A DNA stretch of 64,000 nucleotides from Cellulomonas sp. ES6 (GCF_030053835.1 NZ_CP125655.1:62001-126000), one strand, 5' to 3'. Shown: positions 19,421 through 29,361, numbered from the stretch's first letter. The notes: generated by a model not told the origin, from the letters alone. A program made the numbers and translations.

Positions 19421-19448
19421 TACGACGTCCTCAGCGAGGGAGCATCAC

Positions 19449-21716
19449 ATGTCCACCACCGCAGTACCCCAGTCCGGCACCGACGCCACCGCGGGTGCCT
19501 GGAGCGGTTTCGTCACCGGACCCTGGTGTGACGGGATCGATGTCCGCGACTTCATCCAGCGCAACTACACCCCGTACACGGGCGACTCGGCGTTCCTCGC
19601 CGGCCCGACGGAGCGCACCACGGGCATCTGGGCGAAGCTCAGCGCGATGTTCCCGGAGGAGCGCGCCAAGGGCGTGTACGACATCGACAACCACACCCCG
19701 TCGACCATCGTGTCCCACGCCCCGGGCTACATCGACCAGGACAACGAGCTCATCGTCGGCCTGCAGACCGACGCCCCGCTGAAGCGCGCCATGATCCCCA
19801 ACGGCGGGTGGCGCATGGTCGAGAAGTCGCTCGAGACCTACGGCTACGAGGTCGACGCCGAGGTCGCCAAGATCTTCACGACGTACCGCAAGACGCACAA
19901 CGACGGCGTGTTCGACGTCTACCCGCCGAACGTCCGCGCGGCCCGCTCCTCGCACATCATCACCGGCCTGCCGGACGCCTACGGCCGCGGCCGGATCATC
20001 GGCGACTACCGCCGCGTCGCGCTCTACGGCATCGACGCGCTGATCGAGGGCAAGCGCCTCGAGCGGCACGAGATGGACATGGAGCCGTCGGTCGAGGACA
20101 TCATCCGCGACCGCGAGGAGAACGCGGAGCAGATCCGCGCGCTCGTCGAGCTCAAGCAGATGGCCGCCTCCTACGGCTACGACATCTCCAAGCCGGCCAC
20201 CGACGCCCGCGAGGCCGTGCAGTGGCTGTACTTCGCCTACCTCGGCGCCGTGAAGGAGCAGAACGGCGCGGCCATGTCGCTGGGCCGGGTCTCGACCTTC
20301 CTCGACGTCTACATCCAGCGCGACCTCGCCTCCGGTGCGATCACCGAGGAGTTCGCGCAGGAGCTCATCGACGACTTCGTCATCAAGCTGCGCATCGTGC
20401 GGTTCCTGCGCACCCCCGAGTACGACTCGCTGTTCTCCGGCGACCCGACCTGGGTCACCGAGTCCATCGGCGGCATCGGCGAGGACGGCCGGCCGCTGGT
20501 CACCAAGTCGTCGTTCCGGTTCCTGCAGACGCTCTACAACATCGGCCCGGCCCCGGAGCCGAACCTGACCGTGCTGTGGAGCAACCGGCTGCCCGAGGGC
20601 TTCAAGAAGTTCTGCGCGCAGGTCTCGATCGACACCTCGGCGATCCAGTACGAGTCCGACGAGCTCATCCGCACCTCCTGGGGCGACGACGCGGCCATCG
20701 CGTGCTGCGTCTCCCCGATGCGGGTCGGCAAGCAGATGCAGTTCTTCGGCGCCCGCGTCAACATCGCCAAGGCGCTGCTGTACGCGATCAACGGCGGCCG
20801 CGACGAGGTCTCCGGCAAGCAGGTCGCGCCGGTCAGCGCCCCGGTCGAGGGCGACGTGCTGGACTACGACGACGTCGCGGCGAAGTACGACAAGCTGCTC
20901 GACTGGCTGGCCGAGACCTACGTCGACGCGCTCAACTGCGTGCACTACATGCACGACAAGTACGCGTACGAGCGCCTCGAGATGGCCCTGCACGACCGGA
21001 CGATCCTGCGGACCATGGCGTGCGGCATCGCCGGCCTGTCGGTCGTCGCGGACTCGCTGTCGGCCATCAAGTACGCCAAGGTCACGCCGGTGCGGGACGA
21101 GGACGGCCTGGTGACGGACTACGTCATCGAGGGCGACTACCCGAAGTACGGCAACGACGACGACCGCGCGGACGACATCGCCGTGGGCATCACCAAGGCC
21201 TTCATGGAGAAGATCCGCCACCACAAGACGTACCGGAACGCGCTGCACACCCAGTCGGTGCTGACCATCACGTCGAACGTCGTCTACGGCAAGGCCACGG
21301 GCAACACCCCCGACGGCCGCCGCGCCGGCGAGCCGTTCGCCCCGGGCGCCAACCCGATGAACGGGCGCGACTCGCACGGCATGCTCGCCTCCGCGATGTC
21401 GGTCGCGAAGCTGCCGTACTCCGAGGCGATGGACGGCATCTCGCTCACCTCGACGGTCGTGCCCTCGGGCCTCGGCCGCACCAAGGACGAGCAGGTGGCG
21501 AACCTGGTGGGCCTCATGGACGCGTACAACGTGTCCTCCGGGTACCACCTGAACGTCAACGTCCTCAACCGGGACACCCTCGAGGACGCCATGGAGCACC
21601 CCGAGAAGTACCCGCAGCTCACCATCCGGGTGTCCGGCTACGCCGTGAACTTCGTCCGGCTGACGCGCGAGCAGCAGCTCGACGTGCTGTCCCGGACGTT
21701 CCACGGCGGGCTCTGA
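19449..21716 (+). CDS. pflB: Formate C-acetyltransferase (pyruvate formate-lyase)
   Basis: This 755-residue glycyl-radical enzyme converts pyruvate and CoA to acetyl-CoA and formate without oxygen. The catalytic pair is Cys419-Cys420 ([10 protein letters not shown]) and the radical glycine is Gly730 in RVSGYAV, placed as in the E. coli enzyme. ATG 19449 follows GAGGGAG; an in-frame GTG at 19404 lies inside the promoter palindrome and is rejected. The activase gene follows after a hairpin. Three palindromes upstream suggest oxygen/redox control. The radical enzyme is oxygen-sensitive, so the host must ferment at least part of the time. Confidence 0.97.
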   Translation: MSTTAVPQSGTDATAGAWSGFVTGPWCDGIDVRDFIQRNYTPYTGDSAFLAGPTERTTGIWAKLSAMFPEERAKGVYDIDNHTPSTIVSHAPGYIDQDNELIVGLQTDAPLKRAMIPNGGWRMVEKSLETYGYEVDAEVAKIFTTYRKTHNDGVFDVYPPNVRAARSSHIITGLPDAYGRGRIIGDYRRVALYGIDALIEGKRLERHEMDMEPSVEDIIRDREENAEQIRALVELKQMAASYGYDISKPATDAREAVQWLYFAYLGAVKEQNGAAMSLGRVSTFLDVYIQRDLASGAITEEFAQELIDDFVIKLRIVRFLRTPEYDSLFSGDPTWVTESIGGIGEDGRPLVTKSSFRFLQTLYNIGPAPEPNLTVLWSNRLPEGFKKFCAQVSIDTSAIQYESDELIRTSWGDDAAIACCVSPMRVGKQMQFFGARVNIAKALLYAINGGRDEVSGKQVAPVSAPVEGDVLDYDDVAAKYDKLLDWLAETYVDALNCVHYMHDKYAYERLEMALHDRTILRTMACGIAGLSVVADSLSAIKYAKVTPVRDEDGLVTDYVIEGDYPKYGNDDDRADDIAVGITKAFMEKIRHHKTYRNALHTQSVLTITSNVVYGKATGNTPDGRRAGEPFAPGANPMNGRDSHGMLASAMSVAKLPYSEAMDGISLTSTVVPSGLGRTKDEQVANLVGLMDAYNVSSGYHLNVNVLNRDTLEDAMEHPEKYPQLTIRVSGYAVNFVRLTREQQLDVLSRTFHGGL

Positions 21717-21726
21717 CCCCCACGCG

Positions 21727-21764
21727 GGGTGCCCGGCCGGGGGAGCAGACCCGGCCGGGCACCC
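21727..21764 (+). terminator. Hairpin between pflB and pflA
   Basis: GGGTGCCCGGCCGGG (21727-21741) pairs perfectly with 21750-21764 around an 8-nt loop. Because pflA follows on the same strand only 41 bases later without a clear promoter, this is probably a partial terminator or an mRNA 3'-protecting stem that keeps pflB message above pflA. Confidence 0.65.
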
Positions 21765-21805
21765 GCCCCGCACCACCCCGCACGACCGCACCGGAGGAGG
21801 CCGAG

Positions 21806-22735
21806 ATGACCAGCACCGTCGAGCACGAGGTCCCGGCCTGCGCGTCCGCCCCCGACGGTGGCGACGTCCGCGGCGAGGTCGGCGCCCCGGTGATCCAGCT
21901 CGGCGTGCCGGTGGTCGGCGGCTCGCACCACCGGTCCTCCGCCGGCACCGCCGGGCTCGAGGTCTCGGCCGCCGAGCGCAGCGAGAAGTTCGCGCAGATG
22001 CGCGCCGGCGAGCTCGGCTCGCTGCACTCGTGGGAGCTCGTCACCGCTGTCGACGGCCCCGGGACGCGGCTCACGACGTTCCTCGCCGGCTGCCCGCTGC
22101 GCTGCCTGTACTGCCACAACCCCGACACGATGGAGATGCGCCGCGGTGAGCCCGTGCTCGCCGAGGAGCTGCTGCGCCGCATCGCCCGGTACCGCGCGGT
22201 GTTCGAGGTCACGGGCGGCGGGCTGACGATCTCCGGCGGCGAGCCGCTCATGCAGCCGGCGTTCGTCGCCCGCATCCTGCGCGGCGCGAAGGAGCTCGGC
22301 GTCCACACGGCGATCGACACCTCCGGCTACCTCGGCGCGCACTGCACGGACGAGATGCTGGCGGACATCGACCTCGTGCTGCTGGACGTGAAGTCCGGCA
22401 TCCCCGAGACCTACAAGCGGACCACCGGCCGCGAGCTGCAGCCCACGCTCGACTTCGGCCGCCGGGTCGCGGCCAGCGGCACGGAGATCTGGGTCCGGTT
22501 CGTGCTCGTGCCCGGGCTCACCGACGCCCCGGAGAACGTGGACGCCGTGGCCGACTACGTCGCGACGCTCGACACGGTCACCCGGGTGGAGGTCCTGCCG
22601 TTCCACCAGATGGGCCGCGACAAGTGGGCGAGCCTCGGCATGGCCTACGAGCTCGAGGACACCCAGCCCCCGAGCCCCGAGCTGGTCGCCCGCGTGCGCC
22701 AGCAGTTCCGGGACCGGGGCCTCACCGTCTTCTGA
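21806..22735 (+). CDS. pflA: Pyruvate formate-lyase activating enzyme
   Basis: A radical SAM activase of 309 residues that installs the glycyl radical on PflB. The iron-sulfur cluster is held by Cys96, Cys100 and Cys103 (CPLRCLYC), with the SAM GGE motif in ISGGEPLMQP. ATG 21806 has GGAGGAGG upstream, but this gives about 64 extra N-terminal residues compared with E. coli PflA (246 aa). An in-frame ATG at 21998 would give the usual length; its ribosome site is weaker. The extension is low-complexity with no recognised domain. Confidence 0.93.
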   Translation: MTSTVEHEVPACASAPDGGDVRGEVGAPVIQLGVPVVGGSHHRSSAGTAGLEVSAAERSEKFAQMRAGELGSLHSWELVTAVDGPGTRLTTFLAGCPLRCLYCHNPDTMEMRRGEPVLAEELLRRIARYRAVFEVTGGGLTISGGEPLMQPAFVARILRGAKELGVHTAIDTSGYLGAHCTDEMLADIDLVLLDVKSGIPETYKRTTGRELQPTLDFGRRVAASGTEIWVRFVLVPGLTDAPENVDAVADYVATLDTVTRVEVLPFHQMGRDKWASLGMAYELEDTQPPSPELVARVRQQFRDRGLTVF

Positions 22736-22765
22736 GCCGCAGCTGCGGAACGGCCGGGCCCGCGC

Positions 22766-25012
22766 TCACGCCGGCGCGGACGCGACGCCCGGCGCCAGCA
22801 GCCGCCGCCCGAGCACCCGCTCGGACCACCCCTCGCGGTCCAGCCACGGGCAGATGCCGCCGAGGTGCGCCGGCCAGCCCGCACCGAGCAGCATCGCCAG
22901 GTCGACCTGCTCCGGCCCGGGGACGACGCCCTCGGCGAGCAGCAGGCCGATCTCCTCGGCCAGCCCGCGGGCGACGCGCTCCAGCACCGCGTGGCCGTCG
23001 CCGCCCCCGGCCGGGCCGAACGCGTCCTGCACGGCCGGGTCCACCTCGGGGAGCCCGGCCGGACCGGTGCGCGTGACCGTGCGGCCCTGCTCGACGAGGC
23101 GGTCGAGCCCGGGCGACAGGGGGTAGCGGTCGCCGAGCTCGTCGTGCAGCGTGACCAGCACGTGCCGCGCCACGGGCAGGCCCACGAGCTGCAGCAGCGC
23201 GAACGGGGACATCGGCAGGCCGAGCGGCCGCAGAGCGGCGTCCGCGACCTCGACGGGCGTGCCGTCCGCGACCGCGGCGAGGACGTCCGCGAGCATCCGC
23301 AGGAGCACGCGGTTGACCACGAACCCGGGCCGGTCGGTGGTCCGCACGACGGTCTTGCCGGCGCGCCGGGCGACGTCGACCGCGGTGGCGAGCGACGCGG
23401 CGTCGGACGCGCCGGCCGCGACGACCTCGACCAGCGGCATCTGCGCGACGGGGTTGAAGAAGTGCAGCCCGACGACGCGCCCGGGGTGGGCGAGCCCGTC
23501 GGCCATCGCGGTCACCGACAGCGCGGACGTGTTCGTGGCCAGCACGCAGTCCGGGCGCACCCGCTGCTCCAGCTCGGCGAACACGGCCCGCTTCACGTCG
23601 AGCACCTCGGTCACGGCCTCGACGACGAGGTCCGCGCCCGCGAGGTCCGCCAGGTCGGTGCCGACGCGGACCCGGTCGACGAGCCGGCGGCCCGCGTCCT
23701 CGTCGAGCCGGCCCCGGTCCACGGCCTGCGCCACCAGGTCCTCGACGCGCCGCCGCCCGGCCGCGGCGCGCTCGTCGTCCACCTCGCGCATCGCGACCGG
23801 CACGTCCAGCCGGGACCCGAGCAGCACGGCGAGCTGCGCCGCCATCAGGCCGGCGCCGACGATGCCGACGGACCGCACGGGACGCGGGTCGGCGCCGGGC
23901 CCGTCCGTGCGCGCGGCCCGGCGCGAGCCGGGGCCCGTGAGCTCCGCCGCGTAGAGGGCGGCGCGCGCCTGGTCGGACACCAGGAGCGCGGCGAGCGCGT
24001 CGTCCTCCGCCCGGAAGCCGGCGTCCCGGTCGCGCGCGCCCGCCCGCGCGAGCAGGTCCAGCACGTGGGCGTACGCCGGGGCGGCGCCGTGCAGCCGGGC
24101 GTCCAGCACGGCCGCGGCCCGGGCGACCGGGTCCGCCTCCCCGGGCGGCACCGGCGGGACGGCTGCGCCACGCCGGTCGGGCACCGCGTCCCCGGCGCGC
24201 AGCGTCCCCGCGGTCCACGCGAGCGCGTGGCGGTCGAACCCGTCGGCGGGCAGCACGGCGTCCACCAGCCCGGTCGCCAGCGCCTGCTCGGCGGTGGTCA
24301 GCCGGTTCCCGGCGAGCGGGCGCAGGACGGCGAGCTCGACCGCCGCGGGGAGGCCGACCAGCCGGGGGAGCAGCCAGCACCCGCCCCAGCCGGGGACGAT
24401 GCCGAGCGAGGCCTCCGGCAGGCCGAGCGACCGCACCCCCGCGGCGACGACGCGGTGGTCGCAGTGCAGCGCCAGCTCCAGCCCGCCCCCGAGCGCGTGG
24501 CCGGTGATCCACGCGACCGTGGGCACGGGCATCTCGCCGAGCAGCCGCAGGGTGGCGTGCCCGGCCGCCCCCAGCGCGTGGCCGTCCGACCGGTCGCGCA
24601 GGGTGCGGGCCACGCCGAGGTCGGCGCCCGCGACGAAGCAGCCCGGCCGGCCGGTGACCGCCACGGCGGCGACCTCGCCGCGCTCCGCCCGCCCGCGCAC
24701 GGCGACCAGCGCCTCGTGCAACGCGACGAGCCCCCGCGGGCCGAGCGTCGTCGGCCGCCGCTCGTCGGCCGCCGTGAGGGTGAGGACCGCGAGCACGCCG
24801 CCGTCGTCCGGCAGCGCCACGTCGCGCGCGTCGACCCGCAGCACGTGGTCCGCCGGCTCGGCGGGCAGCGACGCCAGCAGCTCGGCCGGCGGTGCCGCGG
24901 GGCCGGGACCGGTCGGCGCGGCCGGTGCCGCACGGCGGCCGGACGGCGCGTCGCCCCCGGCGCGTTGCGGGGCGGAGCTGGTCGTGGACGGTGCCTCGGC
25001 GGCGTGGCGCAT
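22766..25012 (-). CDS. Enoyl-CoA hydratase/3-hydroxyacyl-CoA dehydrogenase fusion (FadJ/FadB-like)
   Basis: A 748-residue multifunctional beta-oxidation enzyme. An Ala/Pro-rich N-terminal tail (about 40 residues) precedes a crotonase domain (oxyanion segment GCFVAGADLG, then GHALGGGLELALHCDHRVV, PEASLGIVPGWGG), then an NAD-binding domain (GIVGAGLMAAQLAVLL; HFFNPVAQMPLVEVV) and a C-terminal 3HCDH domain (TDRPGFVVNRVLL). No thiolase partner is adjacent. ATG 25012 follows GGGAGA; the frame opens at 25048 without a better site. Converges on pflA. Confidence 0.88.
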   Translation of the reverse strand: MRHAAEAPSTTSSAPQRAGGDAPSGRRAAPAAPTGPGPAAPPAELLASLPAEPADHVLRVDARDVALPDDGGVLAVLTLTAADERRPTTLGPRGLVALHEALVAVRGRAERGEVAAVAVTGRPGCFVAGADLGVARTLRDRSDGHALGAAGHATLRLLGEMPVPTVAWITGHALGGGLELALHCDHRVVAAGVRSLGLPEASLGIVPGWGGCWLLPRLVGLPAAVELAVLRPLAGNRLTTAEQALATGLVDAVLPADGFDRHALAWTAGTLRAGDAVPDRRGAAVPPVPPGEADPVARAAAVLDARLHGAAPAYAHVLDLLARAGARDRDAGFRAEDDALAALLVSDQARAALYAAELTGPGSRRAARTDGPGADPRPVRSVGIVGAGLMAAQLAVLLGSRLDVPVAMREVDDERAAAGRRRVEDLVAQAVDRGRLDEDAGRRLVDRVRVGTDLADLAGADLVVEAVTEVLDVKRAVFAELEQRVRPDCVLATNTSALSVTAMADGLAHPGRVVGLHFFNPVAQMPLVEVVAAGASDAASLATAVDVARRAGKTVVRTTDRPGFVVNRVLLRMLADVLAAVADGTPVEVADAALRPLGLPMSPFALLQLVGLPVARHVLVTLHDELGDRYPLSPGLDRLVEQGRTVTRTGPAGLPEVDPAVQDAFGPAGGGDGHAVLERVARGLAEEIGLLLAEGVVPGPEQVDLAMLLGAGWPAHLGGICPWLDREGWSERVLGRRLLAPGVASAPA

Positions 25013-25115
25013 GCGGTCTCCCTGGGACGTCGGTGTCCGGCGGAACACCCGCGACCCTAACCGCGCACCCCGGCGCTGTCGCGGGACGCCCGACCGCGGC
25101 GTGAGGTCGGCCGGG

Positions 25116-26366
25116 CTACGCCGGGGCGCCCTGCTCCGCGAACGCCGCGGCCAGCCGCTCGGCGAGCAGCCCGACCTGCCACGGCCGCGCCCCGCCCGCG
25201 GCCAGCCGCTCGGCGAGGTGCGCCGCGTCCGCGGGCTCGGGCGGCGTCCAGCACACCCGCCGCAGCAGGTCGGGCTGCAGCAGGTTCTCCGCGGGGACGT
25301 GGTGCGTCTCCGACAGCTCCGCGACGACCGCCCGGGCCGCGGTGAGGCGCGCGGCGGCCGCCGGGTCGCGGTCGGCCCACGCGCGGGGCGGCGGCGGGGC
25401 GTCGGTGCGCGGGCCGCGGGAGGACGGGAGCTGGTCGTCGGGCAGCGCGAGGCCGGCGTCGACGGCGCGCTGCCAGAGCGCGGCGCGCCGCCGGGTGCCC
25501 TTGCCGGAGAACGGCGGCAGCGCCACGAGCTGCGGGACCGAGCGGGGGAGCGCCTGCGCGGCGGCGACGATCGCGGCGTCGGGAAGCACGCGGCCGGGGG
25601 AGATGTCCCGCTGCCGGGCGTTCTCGTCGCGCGTCTCCCACAGCGACCGGACGACGGCCAGCCGGCGCGGGTCGCGGATCGCGTGCACCCCGGAGACCCG
25701 ACGCCACGGCTCCACGCGGGGCGCCGGCGGGGGCGCGAGCCGGACGGCCTCGAACTCCTCGGCGGCCCACTGGGCCTTGCCGGCCAGGGCGAGCCGCTCG
25801 GCCAGCACCTCGCGCAGCTCCACCAGCACCTCGACGTCGAGCGCCGCGTAGCGCAGCCACTGCTCGGGCAGGGGCCGGGTCGACCAGTCGACGGCCGAGT
25901 GCTCCTTCGCCAGGCCGAGGCCCAGCAGCTCGGCGACCACCGCCGCCAGCCCGACGCGCTCCAGGCCGAGCAGGCGCGCGCCCAGCTCGGTGTCGAACAC
26001 CCGCGAGGGACGCATGCCCTGCTCGGCGAGCGCGGGCAGGTCCTGCGAGGCCGCGTGCAGCACCCACTCGACGCCGACGAGGGCGTCCGACAGCGGGGAC
26101 AGGTCGGGCAGCGCGACCGGGTCGATCAGCGCGGTGCCGGCCCCCTCGCGCCGGAGCTGCACCAGGTAGTTGTGCTGGCCGTAGCGGTACCCGGAGGCCC
26201 GCTCGGCGTCGACCGCAACGGGGCCGGTGCCCGCGCCGAACGCCTCGACCACGCGCGCGAACGCCTCGGGCGTGTCGACGACCGCGGGGACGCCCTCGGC
26301 GGGCTCGGTCAGGGGGACCACGTCGGGCTCGGCCGGGGCGCCGGCCGGCTGGGGGACGGACTGCAT
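25116..26366 (-). CDS. rnd: Ribonuclease D (DEDD exonuclease with HRDC domain)
   Basis: A 416-residue 3'-5' exoribonuclease. DEDD residues are visible in VAVDAERASGYRY (D and E), HAASQDLPAL (D) and RYAALDVEVL (Tyr and D). An HRDC domain follows around TRDENARQRDISPGRVLPD. A less conserved helical C-terminal extension completes it. It acts on tRNA and other structured RNA ends. The LuxR gene lies 77 bases upstream on the same strand. Confidence 0.9.
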   Translation of the reverse strand: MQSVPQPAGAPAEPDVVPLTEPAEGVPAVVDTPEAFARVVEAFGAGTGPVAVDAERASGYRYGQHNYLVQLRREGAGTALIDPVALPDLSPLSDALVGVEWVLHAASQDLPALAEQGMRPSRVFDTELGARLLGLERVGLAAVVAELLGLGLAKEHSAVDWSTRPLPEQWLRYAALDVEVLVELREVLAERLALAGKAQWAAEEFEAVRLAPPPAPRVEPWRRVSGVHAIRDPRRLAVVRSLWETRDENARQRDISPGRVLPDAAIVAAAQALPRSVPQLVALPPFSGKGTRRRAALWQRAVDAGLALPDDQLPSSRGPRTDAPPPPRAWADRDPAAAARLTAARAVVAELSETHHVPAENLLQPDLLRRVCWTPPEPADAAHLAERLAAGGARPWQVGLLAERLAAAFAEQGAPA

Positions 26367-26443
26367 GGGTCAACCGTAGGCCGTCGCCGCCCCCGCCCCG
26401 CGGTACGGCACGCTGCGGGGCCGGGCGGCCTCGGGCCGTCGGG

Positions 26444-27076
26444 TCAGGACAGCAGCCCGGTCCGGATCGAGATCGCCACCAGGGCGGCGCGGTCGCCGGT
26501 CCCGAGCTTGCGGGAGATGCGCGCGAGGTGGCTCTTGACCGTCAGCGCGGACAGCCCGAGCTCCTCGCCGATGGCGCGGTTGCTGAAGCCGTCGGCCACC
26601 AGCCGCAGCACGGACAGCTCGCGGGTGGTCAGGTCGGGCCGGCTGCGGGCGAACGGCGACGGCACGGCGCCGGGTGCCGTGCCGGGCAGCCCGACGACCG
26701 CGTTCGGGTCGGTGGCGACGGCTCCCCGCAGGCCGCCGGTGAGCAGGCCGACGAGGTCGCGGCGGCCCGCGCGCCGGGCGAGCAGGATGACCCGGCCGGA
26801 GCCGCGGCGTCGCAGGTTGCGCACGAGCGCCTGCCCGTCGCCCTCCGCGAGCTCGGTGACGACGACGCACATCTGGCCGAGACCGCGCCGGCGGGGGTCC
26901 GCGCCGGGGGCGGCCGGGCGGCGGGTCTGCGGGGCGAGCGCCGCCACGCGCGAGGAGGGCGCGGCGTGGGTCGCGGGAGCGCCCGGACCGGTGCGGCCGG
27001 CGGCGGGCGCGCTCGGCGCGCCCGTCCGTTGTCTGATCGGCTCGAAGCTCACTGCTGCGCCCCCTCGACGGTCCAT
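26444..27076 (-). CDS. LuxR-type HTH transcriptional regulator
   Basis: A 210-residue protein ending in a clear LuxR HTH (LTTRELSVLRLVADGFSNRAIGEELGLSALTVKSHLARISRKLGTGDRAALVA). The N-terminal half looks like a degenerate receiver: alternating hydrophobic strands (QMCVVVTEL, GRVILLARR) but no recognisable phospho-aspartate pocket. AAGGGGG lies 7 nt upstream of ATG 27076, with a GTG one codon before it. Neighbours rnd and DUF3000 form a set I associate with Micrococcales genomes. Target unknown. Confidence 0.82.
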   Translation of the reverse strand: MDRRGGAAVSFEPIRQRTGAPSAPAAGRTGPGAPATHAAPSSRVAALAPQTRRPAAPGADPRRRGLGQMCVVVTELAEGDGQALVRNLRRRGSGRVILLARRAGRRDLVGLLTGGLRGAVATDPNAVVGLPGTAPGAVPSPFARSRPDLTTRELSVLRLVADGFSNRAIGEELGLSALTVKSHLARISRKLGTGDRAALVAISIRTGLLS

Positions 27077-27156
27077 CACTTGCCCCCTTTATCGGCCCGT
27101 CGCGCCCGTGTCTTGAGCGGAACGGGTGACATCGTGTCGTGCGCCCGGGTGCCTTG

Positions 27157-27179
27157 TCACGTGATCGGCGGTCACGTGA
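27157..27179. promoter_or_regulatory. Paired TCACGTGA octamers upstream of the LuxR gene
   Basis: The self-complementary octamer TCACGTGA occurs at 27157-27164 and 27172-27179, 15 bp centre to centre, between the DUF3000 and LuxR genes. The whole 23-bp block is itself palindromic apart from the 7-nt spacer. A dimeric regulator site is likely; the protein is unknown. Confidence 0.45.
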
Positions 27180-27213
27180 GCGGCGCGACGGCGTGTCGTG
27201 GCGCCGTGCGAGG

Positions 27214-27795
27214 TCAGTGCCGCAGGCCCAGCGACACGACGCCGTCCGGCAGCGGAGGGAGCCCCGCGACGGTGCACAGGAGCACCCCCCAGGCCCGCAG
27301 GTGCGGGGCCAGGTCGGGCTCGCGTGCCGTCCAGGAGGCCCGCAGCTCGAGCTCGCACAGCTCGGGGCGCTCGTCCAGCGCGCCGAAGGACTGCGACAGC
27401 ACCCGCGTCACGGTCCCGCCCGCGGCGTGGGCGTCGACGTCGGCCGAGGCCAGGGCGTCGGAGAACCAGCTCCACGCCACCTCGGCGAGCAGCGGGTCCT
27501 GGCCGACCTCGGGCTCGAGCGTCGCCCGCACGAGCGTCACCAGGCGGAACGCGCCCTCCCACGCCTCCTGGCCCGCCGGGTCGTGCAGCACGACGAAGCG
27601 GCCCGTGGCCAGGGCGTCGGCCTCCGGGTCGCGCCGGCTGCTGCGGACCTCCGCGACCAGCGCCGCGGTGTACGGGGCGATGCGGCTGGGCCCGGGCGCC
27701 TCCTCCAGCGAGACCTCGGGACGCAGCGTGACGCCGCGCAGCGAGCGCAGGGCGCGCAGGAACTCCGGTGGCGCGTCACGGGGGCCGGTGCTCAC
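27214..27795 (-). CDS. DUF3000 family protein
   Basis: A conserved actinobacterial protein of 193 residues with no assigned function. Visible features: PPEFLRALRSLRGVTLRPEVSLEE near the start, RIAPYTAALVAEV, and WSWFSDAL in the middle. I chose GTG 27795, which gives the length I know for the family; a GTG at 27840 would add a Pro/Arg-rich 15-residue tail. Neither has a clear ribosome site. It is divergent from gnd. Confidence 0.8.
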   Translation of the reverse strand: MSTGPRDAPPEFLRALRSLRGVTLRPEVSLEEAPGPSRIAPYTAALVAEVRSSRRDPEADALATGRFVVLHDPAGQEAWEGAFRLVTLVRATLEPEVGQDPLLAEVAWSWFSDALASADVDAHAAGGTVTRVLSQSFGALDERPELCELELRASWTAREPDLAPHLRAWGVLLCTVAGLPPLPDGVVSLGLRH

Positions 27796-27862
27796 AGCAG
27801 CCGAGCGTAGGGGCGGGCGCCCGGAGGGTGGGCGAGCCACGCCGGTCGGCCGGCGCCCGCAC

Positions 27863-27909
27863 TAGGGTGAAGGGTCCCTGGCACCGCCGCCGACCGCCTC
27901 CCGAAGGAG
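27863..27909 (+). promoter_or_regulatory. Promoter and ribosome site of gnd
   Basis: TAGGGT at 27863-27868 is a good actinobacterial -10 with no evident -35. AAGGAG at 27904-27909 lies 9 nt before the gnd ATG, so the leader is about 45 nt. Confidence 0.5.
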
Positions 27910-27918
27910 CCCCCGCGC

Positions 27919-29361
27919 ATGTCCGACGCACCTGCCGCACAGATCGGCGTCACCGGCCTGGCCGTCATGGGCCGGAACCTGGCCCGGAACCTGGCCCGGC
28001 ACGGCTACGCGGTCGCGGTGCACAACCGCTCGCAGGCCCGCACCGACTCGCTGGTCGCGGACCACGGCCACGAGGGCACGTTCGTGCCGTCGGCGACCAC
28101 CGAGGAGTTCGTCGCGTCGCTGCAGCGCCCGCGCACGATCATCGTCATGGTGAAGGCCGGCCCCGCGACCGACGCCGTCATCGACGAGCTCGTGCCCCTG
28201 CTGGACGAGGGCGACATCGTGGTCGACGCCGGCAACGCGCACTTCCCCGACACCCGCCGGCGCGAGGCCGCCCTGCGCGAGAAGGGGCTGCACTTCGTCG
28301 GGACCGGCGTGTCCGGCGGCGAGGAGGGCGCCCTGAACGGCCCGTCGATCATGCCGGGCGGCTCGCGCGAGTCGTACGCCGTGCTCGGGCCGATCCTCGA
28401 GGACATCTCCGCCAAGGTGGACGGCGTGCCGTGCTGCACGTACGTCGGACCGGACGGCGCGGGGCACTTCGTCAAGATGGTGCACAACGGCATCGAGTAC
28501 GCCGACATGCAGCTGATCGCCGAGGCGTACGACCTGCTCAAGCAGGGGCTGGGCGCGGGCGCGGCGGAGATCGCGGACATCTTCCGGACCTGGAACGAGG
28601 GCGACCTGGAGTCGTTCCTCATCGAGATCACCGCCGAGGTGCTGTCCCAGGTCGACGCGGAGACCGGGTCGGCGTTCGTGGACGTCGTGCTGGACCAGGC
28701 CGAGCAGAAGGGCACCGGCCGCTGGACGGTGCAGAACGGCCTCGACCTGGGCGTGCCGATCACCGGGATCGCCGAGGCGACCTTCGCCCGTGCGCTGTCC
28801 GGCTCCGTCCCGCAGCGCACGGCCGCCCGCGGCACGCTGCCCGCGCACGCCGAGCCGATCGCGGTGGCCGACCGGGACGCGTTCGTCGAGGACGTGCGCC
28901 TGGCGCTGTACGCGTCCAAGGTCGTCGCGTACTCCCAGGGCTTCGACCAGATCGCCGCGGCGTCCGCCGAGAACGGCTGGGACATCGACCGCGGTGCGAT
29001 GGCCCGCATCTGGCGGGGCGGCTGCATCATCCGCGCGCGGTTCCTCAACCGGATCACCGAGGCGTACGAGCGCGACGCCGACCTGCCGCTGCTGCTGGCC
29101 GACGAGTACTTCACCGGCGCGGTGGCGAACGGGGTCGCGGCGTGGCGCCGGGTCGTCGCGCAGGCCGCGCTCGCCGGCATCCCCGTGCCCGCCTTCTCGT
29201 CGTCGCTGGCGTACTACGACGGCGTGCGCGCCGAGCGGCTGCCGGCGGCGCTGATCCAGGCGCAGCGCGACTTCTTCGGTGCGCACACCTACCGGCGCAC
29301 CGACAAGGACGGCACGTTCCACACCGACTGGTCCGGCGACCGCACCGAGCAGCCCGCGTGA
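27919..29361 (+). CDS. gnd: 6-phosphogluconate dehydrogenase (decarboxylating)
   Basis: A 480-residue NADP-type enzyme of the oxidative pentose phosphate pathway that converts 6-phosphogluconate to ribulose 5-phosphate and CO2. Motifs: nucleotide-binding GVTGLAVMGRNLARNL with the NADP-type NRS after the second strand, substrate motif GTGVSGGEEGALNGPSIMPGG, catalytic Lys in FVKMVHNGIEYADMQ, and the C-terminal tail HTYRRTDKDGTFHTDW of the long form. Its stop overlaps the next gene by 4 bases. Confidence 0.96.
   Translation: MSDAPAAQIGVTGLAVMGRNLARNLARHGYAVAVHNRSQARTDSLVADHGHEGTFVPSATTEEFVASLQRPRTIIVMVKAGPATDAVIDELVPLLDEGDIVVDAGNAHFPDTRRREAALREKGLHFVGTGVSGGEEGALNGPSIMPGGSRESYAVLGPILEDISAKVDGVPCCTYVGPDGAGHFVKMVHNGIEYADMQLIAEAYDLLKQGLGAGAAEIADIFRTWNEGDLESFLIEITAEVLSQVDAETGSAFVDVVLDQAEQKGTGRWTVQNGLDLGVPITGIAEATFARALSGSVPQRTAARGTLPAHAEPIAVADRDAFVEDVRLALYASKVVAYSQGFDQIAAASAENGWDIDRGAMARIWRGGCIIRARFLNRITEAYERDADLPLLLADEYFTGAVANGVAAWRRVVAQAALAGIPVPAFSSSLAYYDGVRAERLPAALIQAQRDFFGAHTYRRTDKDGTFHTDWSGDRTEQPA

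Noticed and set aside
19404..19448. Upstream GTG start for pflB
   Set aside because: It lies inside the promoter palindrome and lacks a ribosome site; ATG 19449 follows GAGGGAG and aligns with the family start.
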